Assembly (NCBI GenBank): GCA_019054805.1
Contig: JAHQIY010000010.1
Coordinates: 3,517,501-3,581,500, forward strand
Source: Brachionus manjavacas
Taxonomy: Eukaryota; Rotifera; Eurotatoria; Ploima; Brachionidae
DNA length: 64,000 bases
Direction: 5' to 3'
Shown here: piece by piece, positions 21,696-35,268 of the stretch
Layout: every line of letters starts with the position of its first letter
Numbering within the stretch: position 1 is the stretch's first letter
Program-made: the position numbers and the translations under genes
The notes under the pieces: model-generated
The model's input: only the letters and a program-made list of their open reading frames with translations
The model's database searches: none
What the model was told of the DNA's origin: nothing

Positions 21696-23221
21696 ATTTG
21701 AATTTAAATAAACTTAAAAATATTTAATGATCAAAATTATTTTCCAAAAAAAGCGTTTAATCTATTTGATTAATTCTTTGCCACGGGATGGTCAAATGAA
21801 AATTCCTTTACTCTAACAGCTGAAATACTCATTTTTAGAGTCTATTTCATGTAAATCACTAAAATTACTCCAAGATCACTTTGATCCGTTGTTTTAGAAA
21901 TTTTTGAGCTAGCTTTCAATTCGACATTTGTCATCGCTTTTGAGATTCCTGTTCCTTATACGCATCATTTCACATTTGACAATATTGAGGTCTACGCTTA
22001 ATTATACTATGGAAATGGATCATTTTATTAAACTATAATTCAAACTAAAAACTTCGCTGTTCCCTATTCAGGATGCACAAAGATAAGTAATAAATATATT
22101 TGTCACGTTTCTCAGTAGTAAGACGCCTATGTAAAATGCTTACAAATACATTTGGCACTAAGCTCACATCTTGACTTAATTTAAAGCTTGTGTTCTTGTG
22201 ATTTTTGTGCGGTTATCTAGAGAAACAATTAAAATTCTTAAATTTGGTGCTTGTTTAATAATGAAATAAAGGATGTTTTTAAAAGAAACATATATCATAA
22301 TAAAAATTAAAATATATATATATACTAAATAATATAATAATAATAATTAAATTAGAATTCAGAAAGTCTTTAATTTTATAAGCATAAATCTTTGCTAATT
22401 TATGATAGACATTATGATGTTTCTTGTAATCATTTTTTTGTTGACCAATTTTTCCAATTTTTGATCAATATTTAAAAAAATTATAAAATAATTTTTTTAT
22501 TTCATCGTTTATTTTTAGTAATACAATCTAAACAAATCCTATATTAGATTGACTTGACATTAATTTAAAGTTTAATTATGCCTAATTTTCAGAAACAGTG
22601 ACCGTGTCCGCGTGAGCCTGACAAACTTTAAGCGCCCGGTCAGCTAGGGGGTCTATTCTTTGGACCGCCAAATTAAACGGTCTATAATAAACGGGCGGCC
22701 CAAAAAACCGGGCAATTTTTTGGTTGGTTTTTTTATAAAAAATTATAAGCGCTGCTAATACTTAACTTGGCATAAGGGGTAGTGTACGAGAAAATCAAGA
22801 GAAACAAGCCGAAACTATGCGCTGTAGAAGTGCAAAATATCTTCCTGAAGCCGAGATTGGCGATTTTGTTGCATTACTAATACCTGATGTTGATAAACTA
22901 AGAGATGTCAACTTAAAAATAAGAATTAGAACGGACAAAGTTGCTAAAAGCATTCATCAAGCAGTCAACGAGCTTTCAATTGGTGGCGGACAGGGTATGA
23001 TCAAGTGTAATTGTACAAAACAATGTACAATTGCTTTGTACATTATACATTGTTTTGTACAATTGTTTTGTTTTGTAGAATTTTCAAACTTGTTGTACAA
23101 GTGTATTCCGATTCTATCAAAGACACCTTTAATGGGAATTGCTTTCGCAGGATGTTCCTTTTCGGGAGCTAAATTATTTCTCTTGCACACTTCGCAACTT
23201 TACAAAAAGAAGTAAAAAAAA
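21696..23221 (+). other. Array segment between chimeric copies
   Basis: AATAAA just after the stop, then the 3' flank, GGACCG repeat (about 22600-22725), frameshifted integrase-like fragment (about 22786-23020), hairpin (23009-23064) and short gypsy piece. No independent gene seen. Confidence 0.7.
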
Positions 23222-26200
23222 ATGGAACTAACTTCGTACAAAGCATCCGCTGAAAGCTCCGTAAAAAATACATTAAGAAGAAACCTGGAAATATTGTTAA
23301 CAATTACTGGAATCAATAAGATAATAATTCACCCAAATTACATTAATGGAAATTATGATAATGATATTGCATTGATGAATTTAAGTGTAAGTCAATAATT
23401 TAATTTTATTTTCAAAACTTTTACAGTTTGAGATTTTGAAATTTATTCAGGTAAGAAAATATGTCCACTCCAAATTCTTAGGAATAATAGGGACCGATTG
23501 AAATAAGTTTATATAACTTCAAGAATGTAGAATTCGACACAGTCTTTTCATCAGGTTAAAATTGATTAAAAATCGCAAATAATTAAATTATTATTCAAAC
23601 AAAAAATTTCGATTTTCCCAATTCAAATTTGCTTCAAACTTTTGAATGTTTGAGCAGGAGTCGAACAGGCTTCGAGTATGCATTAACGGGGTTGCATTAA
23701 GATTTGGAAGGTTTTCTTGGGGAGACTTCTAAGACCACTATGAACAACAACTCTTGTAACCAGTTACCTTGTTGTTAAAATTGTTTATTGAAGTATTCAC
23801 AAAATATGTGAATAATTTCTATTTTTTATAGTGACAATGTTTGGCTCAAGAAAGGAACGCTTTAAAATGTTTGAATGAATTAATCATTCAGAGAACGCAT
23901 GCGTGATTAAGTTACGATAAAATTCTTAAGCTAAAATCTCAAATTCGCAATTTCATTTAATTCTTAAAAATCTAATAAGTCATGTGGTTTACTCACATGG
24001 CAGGTCTACACTCTTCCTAATGAGAATTCAAAAAGGAGACATATAAAATTTTTAATATTTTTATTATTAAAAAATTTCTCTTTTTAGACTCGAATAATAA
24101 AACTTAATAAAATAGATAGAATTTTAACAAATTTCAAATCAATTTTATTTAAAATATAATTATGGGGATTTCCCCAGGGAACCTCGGACTGGCTAAAGCC
24201 TTCTTTTAGCCCTATGATTGAAATTTAAAGGAATTTTTGTTACTTGAAGAGATTAAGTGTCCGTTTATTTAAAAAAAAAAAAAAAAAACCTTATTTTTTG
24301 ATTTTTAAAGAAGCGCTCTATTTATAACTTTTTTTTTTCGGATTAAATTGATTTTTTTGACAATTGCTTTTTTTCAATGTCTTCAAAGTGATTATATAGT
24401 TTAGTTTCGGATCTAATCTAATTCCGAGAAATAATGGATGTATATCTAGAGGGAATTCCTCATTTTCTATCTTCAGATTCAGTTTGTATTTTTTTTTGAT
24501 AGTTATTTCTGAGACCAGCTCTGGTAAAAGTAATGTGACAAGTTTTACCCTTATTTATTATTAAATCCCAGACGATCTGTGTATCTGGATTACTCGAAAA
24601 TCAAAAAAAGAAATTATATTCAAATATAAAACATTTAAACATCAATTTGCATGATTAAGACTATAAAAAATATAATCATTTCAAATTTTGAATATTATTT
24701 CGATTTAAAATTGAATTTTTTCTTTGAGCCGTTGTTGACTTTTAACTAAAAAGTTTCTTTAATTTTTTATTTCTTAAAATAGAATGGTTAGAGTTGATTT
24801 GAAATTTGAACAAGCTAAAAGATATTTAAAAGGTTGTAATTTAAAAAGTAAATTTCTAGTATAGGAATTTTAAGATTGAAAAAATTAGAAACCCGGGGTA
24901 AAAAAAAAGTTATTTAATAATTTAAATGGGCTTATAATATAAAATGCTTATTTTTTAAATGGGCTCATAATGAAAAATTCATAGTTTTTGAAAAAAATTC
25001 GATTCTTCACAGAAAAAATAGAAAAAGTACTAAAATAATTGATTAATTTTTGGTGAGCTTACAAATTAAAAAAAATTAAATGAAAACAATTTTTAAATTT
25101 ATTTCTATTTCCGACTCATCTTTATCTTAATAATCATCATTGTCATTATCATCATCATCATCATTATCAACATTATCATCATCGTCAATAATCATTTCTT
25201 CGCCTGAACCAAAACCACATCACTACATCTTGTGCATCATATATATTTGTAAGAGAAAAATAAAAAAATATAAAGAAGTTCTTTTTATTCTAATTTTTGG
25301 TGTGTTCACACTTTTTACAAATGATCTGTTTTAAAGTCTTAAGCATATGCAAAAATAATACCGTTCAAGAATGATGAAATAATGATCACGGGTGTGCAAT
25401 TTTTTTAAAATTTTAAGCTCATGAGACTATAAAAAAATTTTTTATAATACACACTGGGGCTATGATGAAATTCAGCTTAACTTCATACAAGTATTTAAAA
25501 GTTTTTTAAATTAAAATCCCGGGGTTATAATTAAACTTTTTTTGAAAAACCCAGAGCTTCTAGTTTATATTATGGTGGTGGGGCAATAGCTAAAACCATA
25601 CTTGTACCCCGGGTTAGTAAACAAGAGTTTACGGTACTATTTATTTGGTTGAGGACAATTTTAAAATTTAAAGCGGTGCAGTTTACAATCATGTTTTAGC
25701 TCAAATTTATTAATTAAAAATTTACTCAAGTAATAAATAATTTTTTTAAAAGACAAAAATTTAAAAAAAAATTAAAATTTTTATTATCACACGATATTTT
25801 TTTTAAACTATAATAAAATTTTTGAAAAAAATACAGTCAAAAAAAGATTAAAAGAAGTTGCTCTTTTAAATTAACTTTGAAAATTCGTTTAAAATTTTAA
25901 ATTTTCTCAGATGCCTTTGAGTTACACTGATCAAATTTTGCCTATTTGTATTCCAGATCAAAGTCAAAATTTTGCTGATGAGAGCAGTTGGGCCACCGGT
26001 TGGGGTAGTCTTCAATTTTCTGGAACTCCTACTAGATTTCTTTTGGAAGTTGAGATGCCTGTTTTAAGCAATTCAAGATGCAAGGACAAATATTCAATAG
26101 TAGAGACACAAATTGCTTTATGTGCAGGTGAAAAAGATCAGAATAAGGATACTTGTCAAGGCGATTCAGGAGGTCCATTGGTTGTAAAATCCAACAATAA

Positions 26201-26402
26201 ATGGTTCTTAGCAGGAATTACTAGTTGGGGAAATGGTTGTGGTGATGCCGGTGTTTATACTAGAACAAGTTTTTATAAAAATTGGATATTAGAAAACATT
26301 GGATCATCAAATTCTGAATCAAATTCTGAATCAAATAGCAGTTCTTTTCTTATTCATTCTTTTTTGACAAATGGTTTTATTTTATTAATTTATTATTTTT
26401 AA
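23222..26402 (+). CDS. Chimeric protease-like gene lacking the catalytic His (copy 2)
   Basis: Exon A 23222-23386, intron 23387-25910, exon 2 25911-26402: same architecture and same fusion point as copy 1, 4.7 kb downstream. It differs in reading Y-D-N-D-I-A-L instead of Y-V-N-D-I-A-L before the catalytic Asp, and in having Asn, not Phe, in the tail spacer. The AATAAA after the stop has become AAAGAA, so this copy has lost the poly(A) signal of the others. Donor and acceptor remain consensus. Expression is unproven. Confidence 0.55.
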
Positions 26403-27849
26403 ATTTGAATTTAAAGAAACTTAAAAATATTTAATGATCAAAATTATTTTCCAAAAAAAGCGTTTAATCTATTTGATTAATTCTTTGCCACGGGATGGTC
26501 AAATGAAAATTCCTTTACTCTAACAGCTGAAATACTCATTTTTAGAGTCTATTTCATGTAAATCACTAAAATTACTCCAAGATCACTTTGATCCGTTGTT
26601 TTAGAAATTTTTGAGCTAGCTTTCAATTCGACATTTGTCATCGCTTTTGAGATTCCTGTTCCTTATACGCATCATTTCACATTTGACAATATTGAGGTCT
26701 ACGCTTAATTATACTATGGAAATGGATCATTTTATTAAACTATAATTCAAACTAAAAACTTCGCTGTTCCCTATTCAGGATGCACAAAGATAAGTAATAA
26801 ATATATTTGTCACGTTTCTCAGTAGTAAGACGCCTATGTAAAATGCTTACAAATACATTTGGCACTAAGCTCACATCTTGACTTAATTTAAAGCTTGTGT
26901 TCTTGTGATTTTTGTGCGGTTATCTAGAGAAACAATTAAAATTCTTAAATTTGGTGCTTGTTTAATAATGAAATAAAGGATGTTTTTAAAAGAAACATAT
27001 ATCATAATAAAAATTAAAATATATATATATACTAAATAATATAATAATAATAATTAAATTAGAATTCAGAAAGTCTTTAATTTTATAAGCATAAATCTTT
27101 GCTAATTTATGATAGACATTATGATGTTTCTTGTAATCATTTTTTTGTTGACCAATTTTTCCAATTTTTGATCAATATTTAAAAAAAATTATAAAATAAT
27201 TTTTTTATTTCATCGTTTATTTTTAGTAATACAATCTAAACAAATCCTATATTAGATTGACTTGACATTAATTTAAAGTTTAATTATGCCTAATTTTCAG
27301 AAACAGTGACCGTGTCCGCGTGAGCCTGACAAACTTTAAGCGCCCGGTCAGCTAGGGGGTCTATTCTTTGGACCGCCAAATTAAACGGTCTATAATAAAC
27401 GGGCGGCCCAAAAAACCGGGCAATTTTTTGGTTGGTTTTTTTATAAAAAATTATAAGCGCTGCTAATACTTAACTTGGCATAAGGGGTAGTGTACGAGAA
27501 AATCAAGAGAAACAAGCCGAAACTATGCGCTGTAGAAGTGCAAAATATCTTCCTGAAGCCGAGATTGGCGATTTTGTTGCATTACTAATACCTGATGTTG
27601 ATAAACTAAGAGATGTCAACTTAAAAATAAGAATTAGAACGGACAAAGTTGCTAAAAGCATTCATCAAGCAGTCAACGAGCTTTCAATTGGTGGCGGACA
27701 GGGTATGATCAAGTGTAATTGTACAAAACAATGTACAATTGCTTTGTACATTATACATTGTTTTGTACAATTGTTTTGTTTTGTAGAATTTTCAAACTTG
27801 TTGTACAAGTGTATTCCGATTCTATCAAAGACACCTTTAATGGGAATTG
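26403..27849 (+). other. Array segment: 3' flank, GGACCG repeat, integrase-like fragment, hairpin
   Basis: Repeats the order seen at 10158-11570 and 16368-17208, with the two-base insertion in the integrase-like frame. It ends in the same jump into the intron as at 17209. Confidence 0.7.
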
Positions 27850-29155
27850 CTTTCTTTTTAATGTTTGAGCAGGAGTCGAACAGGCTTCGAGTATGCATTA
27901 ACGGGGTTGCATTAAGATTTGGAAGGTTTTTCTTGGGGAGACTTCTAAGACCACTATGAACAACAACTCTTGTAACCAGTTACCTTGTTGTTAAACTTGT
28001 TTATTGAAGTATTCACAAAATATGTGAATAATTTCTTTTTTATAGTGACAATGTTTGGCTCAAGAAAGGAACGCTTTAAAATGTTTGAATGAATTAATCA
28101 TTCAGAGAACGCATGCGTGATTAAGTTACGATAAAATTCTTAAGCTAAAATCTCAAATTCGCAATTTCATTTAATTCTTAAAAATCTAATAAGTCATGTG
28201 GTTTACTCACATGGCAGGTCTACACTCTTCCTAATGAGAATTCAAAAAGGAGACATATAAAATTTTTAATATTTTTATTATTAAAAAATTTCTCTTTTTA
28301 GACTCGAATAATAAAACTTAATAAAATAGATAGAATTTTAACAAATTTCAAATCAATTTTATTTAAAATATAATTATGGGGATTTCCCCAGGGAACCTCA
28401 GACTGGCTAAAGCCTTCTTTCAGCCCTATGATTGAAATTTAAAGGAATTTTTGTTACTTGAAGAGATTAAGTGTCCGTTTATTTAAAAAAAAAAAAACCT
28501 TATTTTTTGATTTTTAAAGAATCGCTCTATTTATAACTTTTTTTTTTCGGATTAAATTGATTTTTTTGACAATTGCTTTTTTCAATGTCTTCAAAGTGAT
28601 TATATAGTTTAGTTTCGGATCTAATCTAATTCCGAGAAATAATGGATGTATATCTAGAGGGAATTCCTCATTTTCTATCTTCAGATTCAGTTTGTATTTT
28701 TTTGATAGTTATTTCTGAGACCAGCTCTGGTAAAAGTAATGTGACAAGTTTTACCCTTATTTATTATTAAATCCCAGACGATCTGTGTATCTGGATTACT
28801 CGAATATCAAAAAAGAAATTATATTCAAATATAAAACATTTAAACATCAATTTGCATGATTAAGACTATAAAAAATATAAAAAGCATTCATCAAGCAGTC
28901 AACGAGCTTTCAATTGGTGGCGGACAGGGTATGATCAAGTGTAATTGTACAAAACAATGTACAATTGCTTTGTACATTATACATTGTTTTGTACAATTGT
29001 TTTGTTTTGTAGAATTTTCAAACTTGTTGTACAAGTGTATTCCGATTCTATCAAAGACACCTTTAATGGGAATTGCTTTCGCAGGATGTTTCTTTTCGGG
29101 AGCTAAATTATTTCTCTTGCACACTTCGCAACTTTACAAAAAGAAGTAAAAAAAA
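27850..29155 (+). other. Array segment: intron part, then hairpin block
   Basis: Copy of 17209-18518. The recurrent intron/integrase junction is at 28879/28880 and the hairpin at 28943-28998. Confidence 0.7.
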
Positions 29156-29341
29156 ATGGAACTAACTTCGTACAAAGCATCCGCTGAAAGCTCCGTAAAA
29201 AATACATTAAGAAGAAACCTGGAAATATTGTTAACAATTACTGGAAAAGTTCTCAAATATTTTCGAAATTGTGTTCACAATGGAAGCAATAATGCTGGAG
29301 AAGGAAGAAGTGATTACAAAATGAATGGTTCTTCCATTTGA
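29156..29341 (+). CDS. Small ORF, 61 residues (copy)
   Basis: Same frame as at 11676 with one Cys-to-Tyr change. Unrecognised, possibly non-coding retroelement sequence. Confidence 0.25.
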   Translation: MELTSYKASAESSVKNTLRRNLEILLTITGKVLKYFRNCVHNGSNNAGEGRSDYKMNGSSI

Positions 29342-29447
29342 TTAAAAAATTATATTTTCTTGTTTTTATTTAATCGATGCTTTAATATTTTTTCAACTTC
29401 AAAAATAGCTTCCTTTCCCTCGTTAGGAGAAGGCTACTTATCTAATT

Positions 29448-30775
29448 TTAATCTCTGGAGTGAAAATGTGTCGGACAGCTTCTGCTTGAAGACATCTTGA
29501 CAATGTGATTTAAATTTTTTGTTTGACCTAGAACAGTGAACGGGCCACGATATTTTGGGTGTAATTTTCGATTCAGTCCCATGACTCGGATCCAGACCTT
29601 TGAGCCAGTAGATATTTTTATTATTTTGAGCCTAAATTTGGAGCATTCTGCTTTATGTATGTTCTGGAGTGCTGTCGGATATTTATCTCGATCAGATCTT
29701 TTATTTGCTTAACACGTTTATCTACTGCATCGTGTTTAAAATCGGGATCGATGGAACTCCAGTCGTTGTATCCATTCACTTCTCTACCGAACATTAGTTC
29801 AAATGGGGAGAACTTTGTTGCTGAGTGTATTCTTGTACGATATGCTAGAAATACGAATGGAAACCATTTAGACTAATCTCCTGAATTTTGCTCAGAATAT
29901 TTTCTTAAACAACTTACTTTTTCTTTGTTCAAGCGCTCAACTTAGCTATTAGTGCTGGGGTGATATGCGGATGTAATGACATGCTCATATCCGACTCGTA
30001 TAATAAGATTTTCAACAATTTGTTTATTAAATTCTATACCTTGATCAGACATAAACACTTTGGTGGTCCAAATGTACATATGAATTTCCATGGAATGTTA
30101 GCAATTTCTTAAGCTGATTTACCTTTAATAGGTTCGGCAAAGGGAAACATGGTTAAGCATACGTTAATGACCATTATTCCAGTGAAGCCTTTCTCTGTTA
30201 CCGGTAGACCGAATATTGTAGACCGCAGGATGTTCCTTTGCGGGAGCTAAATTATTTCTCTTACACACTTCGCAACTTTGTACCAAAGCTTCAATGTCTT
30301 TTTTCGAAAAGTATTCCTCTTTAATTCGTTTGGTTGTTGATTCGAACTTGAAGTTACCCAAAACATGTGCTATCAAAATAATACCGATTCTGTTACTAGG
30401 TTTCGGTGCCAAGCGTGAGATATTATCTCGTCCCATATAAAAAATTTCATCATTTTCTCTTACGTAAAAAAACTGAGTTGCTGCTTTTTCAATTCTTTTA
30501 AATTGCTTTTTGACAATTCATTTTGAAAAGGACCATTTGTTAGATAATACAGTAATGTGTCATCTACATTACTGTATTATCGTTTTGAGCCGTCTTTTTT
30601 GGGCATCGAGACAACTGGTGCCGACCATGGTGAGCTTGATTCTTCAATTAAATCATTTTTAAGCATAGACTGTACTTCTTTCCTAATATGGTCTCTTTCC
30701 ATAACAGACTTTCTGTTTATTGGTTTGTAACAAGTCCGGAAAATAACTAGAAGGATATCAGGTTTATGACATCCA
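29448..30775 (-). pseudogene. Gypsy remnant (copy with extra internal deletion)
   Basis: As at 11968-13345, but a further stretch of about 50 bases between the zinc-binding module and the integrase core is missing, joining the two near 30218, and a short run (N-M-D-K) is absent from the zinc-binding module. The palindrome is at 30543-30581. Head-to-head with the frameshifted exon 1 at 31186. Confidence 0.75.
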
Positions 30776-31185
30776 ACAGAAAATATTGAGATAGTGATTT
30801 TGCCTTAATTTTATCTTTCACTGAACTAACATTGTATCTCTTAATTTTAAAGATTTTAAATAATTCAAATAAGGATTTTTTGTTGATATTCAGGGTTTGC
30901 ATTTATTTTTCGAAGCAGGATACTATACTTAAGTCAAATTTTAAAATCAAAAGTATTTATGTTAGTTGTGTTCAAATATGCAATAGAATTTTTCTTCTCT
31001 TAAAAAATAAAAAAACGTGACTTTAACAACAACTTTGCAAAAAATAAAACTTTTTTAGTTATGTGTATTTCATTCTTAATTCATATAATTAAAACTTAAT
31101 TTCAAATGCATTTAGTGAAGCAGAAAAAAATTACATCAATTATCTTGTATAAAAAAGCAATGATTTAACACTTTTTATAATCAAA

Positions 31186-31702
31186 ATGCTACATATTCAA
31201 AAAAGAATTATTAAGATCCTGTTTGTTGTATTTTTAGTCAACAAGAATGTAAATTCTTTGGCTAATCTTCAGAGAAAAACTGAGTTGAACCCAGGGCGCC
31301 CATTTTTTAAAATTGCCAATGAAAAAATCAATGCCCAGGAATTCAGATGAAATTAACCCAACTGAATGTGGAAGACGGATTGATGAAATAAGAGGTAGGG
31401 ATCTGAATAAAATTGTTGGTGGTCAAGTGGCAGATCCTGAAGATTGGGGCTGGCAAACAGCTCTTGAGTATAATGGGCGATTTGTTTGCGGAGGATCTTT
31501 GATTAACTCCCAGTGGGTTCTTACAGCTGCACATTGTGTTGACGATAAAAATATTGAATCTAATTTTATCTTGAGGTTTGGATTACATGATAGAGAAAAT
31601 CCAGAGTCATATTCCACAGAAAGAAGAATCAATAAGATAATAATTCACCCAAATTACATTAATGGAAATTATGATAATGATATTGCATTGATGAATTTAA
31701 GT
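31186..31702 (+). pseudogene. Protease exon 1, frameshifted and without splice donor
   Basis: ATG at 31186. Two As are lost from the A-run at about 31322, shifting the frame inside the pro-region. A downstream ATG at 31313 would re-enter the protease frame but lacks the signal peptide. The donor GTGTAAGT has become GTGAGGT, so the frame reads on into the intron. Otherwise it carries the N-K-I-V-G-G site, catalytic His and Asp, and the Y-D-N-D variant. Confidence 0.75.
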
Positions 31703-33237
31703 GAGGTCAATAATTTAATTTTATTTTCAAAACTTTTACAGTTTGAGATTTTGAAATTTATTCAGGTAAGAAAATATGTCCACTCCAAATTCTTAGGAAT
31801 AATAGGGACCGATTGAAATAAGTTTATATAACTTCAAGAATGTAGAATTCGACACAGTCTTTTCATCAGGTTAAAATTGATTAAAAATCGCAAATAATTA
31901 AATTATTATTCAAACAAAAAATTTCGATTTTCCCAATTCAAATTTGCTTCAAACTTTTGAATGTTTGAGCAGGAGTCGAACAGGCTTCGAGTATGCATTA
32001 ACGGGGTTGCATTAAGATTTGGAAGGTTTTTCTTGGGGAGACTTCTAAGACCACTATGAACAACAACTCTTGTAACCAGTTACCTTGTTGTTAAACTTGT
32101 TTATTGAAGTATTCACAAAATATGTGAATAATTTCTATTTTTTATAGTGACAATGTTTGGCTCAAGAAAGGAACGCTTTAAAATGTTTGAATGAATTAAT
32201 CATTCAGAGAACGCATGCGTGATTAAGTTACGATAAAATTCTTAAGCTAAAATCTCAAATTCGCAATTTCATTTAATTCTTAAAAATCTAATAAGTCATG
32301 TGGTTTACTCACATGGCAGGTCTACACTCTTCCTAATGAGAATTCAAAAAGGAGACATATAAAATTTTTAATATTTTTATTATTAAAAAATTTCTCTTTT
32401 TAGACTCGAATAATAAAACTTAATAAAATAGATAGAATTTTAACAAATTTCAAATCAATTTTATTTAAAATATAATTATGGGGATTTCCCAGGGAACCTC
32501 AGACTGGCTAAAGCCTTCTTTCAGCCCTATGATTGAAATTTAAAGGAATTTTTGTTACTTGAAGAGATTAAGTGTCCGTTTATTTAAAAAAAAAGCGAAG
32601 CGCTCTATTTATAACTTTTTTTTTTCGGATTAAATTGATTTTTTTGACAATTGCTTTTTTTCAATGTCTTCAAAGTGATTATATAGTTTAGTTTCGGATC
32701 TAATCTAATTCCGAGAAATAATGGATGTATATCTAGAGGGAATTCCTCATTTTCTATCTTCAGATTCAGTTTGTATTTTTTTTTGATAGTTATTTCTGAG
32801 ACCAGCTCTGGTAAAAGTAATGTGACAAGTTTTACCCTTATTTATTATTAAATCCCAGACGATCTGTGTATCTGGATTACTCGAATATCAAAAAAAGAAA
32901 TTATATTCAAATATAAAACATTTAAACATCAATTTGCATGATTAAGACTATAAAAAATATAAAAAGCATTCATCAAGCAGTCAACGAGCTTTCAATTGGT
33001 GGCGGACAGGGTATGATCAAGTGTAATTGTACAAAACAATGTACAATTGCTTTGTACATTATACATTGTTTTGTACAATTGTTTTGTTTTGTAGAATTTT
33101 CAAACTTGTTGTACAAGTGTATTCCGATTCTATCAAAGACACCTTTAATGGGAATTGCTTTCGCAGGATGTTTCTTTTCGGGAGCTAAATTATTTCTCTT
33201 GCACACTTCGCAACTTTACAAAAAGAAGTAAAAAAAA
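31703..33237 (+). other. Array segment: deleted intron, then hairpin block
   Basis: Intron part with a short deletion near 32590 (A-run joined to GCGAAGCGCTC), the recurrent junction at 32961/32962, the hairpin (33025-33080) and the short gypsy piece. It closes a 4.08-kb unit. Confidence 0.7.
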
Positions 33238-33423
33238 ATGGAACTAACTTCGTACAAAGCATCCGCTGAAAGCTCCGTAAAAAATACATTAAGAAGAAAC
33301 CTGGAAATATTGTTAACAATTACTGGAAAAGTTCTCAAATATTTTCGAAATTGTGTTCACAATGGAAGCAATAATGCTGGAGAAGGAAGAAGTGATTACA
33401 AAATGAATGGTTCTTCCATTTGA
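33238..33423 (+). CDS. Small ORF, 61 residues (copy)
   Basis: Identical in translation to the copy at 29156. Confidence 0.25.
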   Translation: MELTSYKASAESSVKNTLRRNLEILLTITGKVLKYFRNCVHNGSNNAGEGRSDYKMNGSSI

Positions 33424-33529
33424 TTAAAAAATTATATTTTCTTGTTTTTATTTAATCGATGCTTTAATATTTTTTCAACTTCAAAAATAGCTTCCTTTCC
33501 CTCGTTAGGAGAAGGCTACTTATCTAATT

Positions 33530-34855
33530 TTAATCTCTGGAGTGAAAATGTGTCGGACAGCTTCTGCTTGAAGACATCTTGACAATGTGATTTAAATTTT
33601 TTGTTTGACCTAGAACAGTGAACGGGCCACGATATTTTGGGTGTAATTTTCGATTCAGTCCCATGACTCGGATCCAGACCTTTGAGCCAGTAGATATTTT
33701 TATTATTTTGAGCCTAAATTTGGAGCATTCTGCTTTATGTATGTTCTGGAGTGCTGTCGGATATTTATCTCGATCAGATCTTTTATTTGCTTAACACGTT
33801 TATCTACTGCATCGTGTTTAAAATCGGGATCGATGGAACTCCAGTCGTTGTATCCATTCACTTCTCTACCGAACATTAGTTCAAATGGGGAGAACTTTGT
33901 TGCTGAGTGTATTCTTGTACGATATGCTAGAAATACGAATGGAAACCATTTAGACTAATCTCCTGAATTTTGCTCAGAATATTTTCTTAAACAACTTACT
34001 TTTTCTTTGTTCAAGCGCTCAACTTAGCTATTAGTGCTGGGGTGATATGCGGATGTAATGACATGCTCATATCCGACTCGTATAATAAGATTTTCAACAA
34101 TTTGTTTATTAAATTCTATACCTTGATCAGACATAAACACTTTGGTGGTCCAAATGTACATATGAATTTCCATGGAATGTTAGCAATTTCTTAAGCTGAT
34201 TTACCTTTAATAGGTTCGGCAAAGGGAAACATGGTTAAGCATACGTTAATGACCATTATTCCAGTGAAGCCTTTCTCTGTTACCGGTAGACCGAATATTG
34301 TAGACCGCAGGATGTTCCTTTGCGGGAGCTAAATTATTTCTCTTACACACTTCGCAACTTTGTACCAAAGCTTCAATGTCTTTTTTCGAAAAGTATTCCT
34401 CTTTAATTCGTTTGGTTGTTGATTCGAACTTGAAGTTACCCAAAACATGTGCTATCAAAATAATACCGATTCTGTTACTAGGTTTCGGTGCCAAGCGTGA
34501 GATATTATCTCGTCCCATATAAAAAATTTCATCATTTTCTCTTACGTAAAAAAACTGAGTTGCTGCTTTTTCAATTCTTTTAAATTGCTTTTTTGACAAT
34601 TCATTTTGAAAAGGACCATTTGTTAGATAATACAGTAATGTGTCATCTACATTACTGTATTATCGTTTTGAGCCGTCTTTTTGGGCATCGAGACAACTGG
34701 TGCCGACCATGGTGAGCTTGATTCTTCAATTAAATCATTTTTAAGCATAGACTGTACTTCTTTCCTAATATGGTCTCTTTCCATAACAGACTTTCTGTTT
34801 ATTGGTTTGTAACAAGTCCGGAAAATAACTAGAAGGATATCAGGTTTATGACATC
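33530..34855 (-). pseudogene. Gypsy remnant (copy)
   Basis: Same internal deletions as the copy at 29448-30775; palindrome at 34625-34663. It belongs to the second 4.08-kb unit. Confidence 0.75.
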
Positions 34856-35268
34856 CAACAGAAAATATTGAGATAGTGATTTTGCCTTAATTTTATCTTT
34901 CACTGAACTAACATTGTATCTCTTAATTTTAAAGATTTTAAATAATTCAAATAAGGATTTTTTGTTGATATTCAGGGTTTGCATTTATTTTTCGAAGCAG
35001 GATACTATACTTAAGTCAAATTTTAAAATCAAAAGTATTTATGTTAGTTGTGTTCAAATATGCAATAGAATTTTTTCTTCTCTTAAAAAATAAAAAAACG
35101 TGACTTTAACAACAACTTTGCAAAAAATAAAACTTTTTTAGTTATGTGTATTTCATTCTTAATTCATATAATTAAAACTTAATTTCAAATGCATTTAGTG
35201 AAGCAGAAAAAAATTACATCAATTATCTTGTATAAAAAAGCAATGATTTAACACTTTTTATAATCAAA

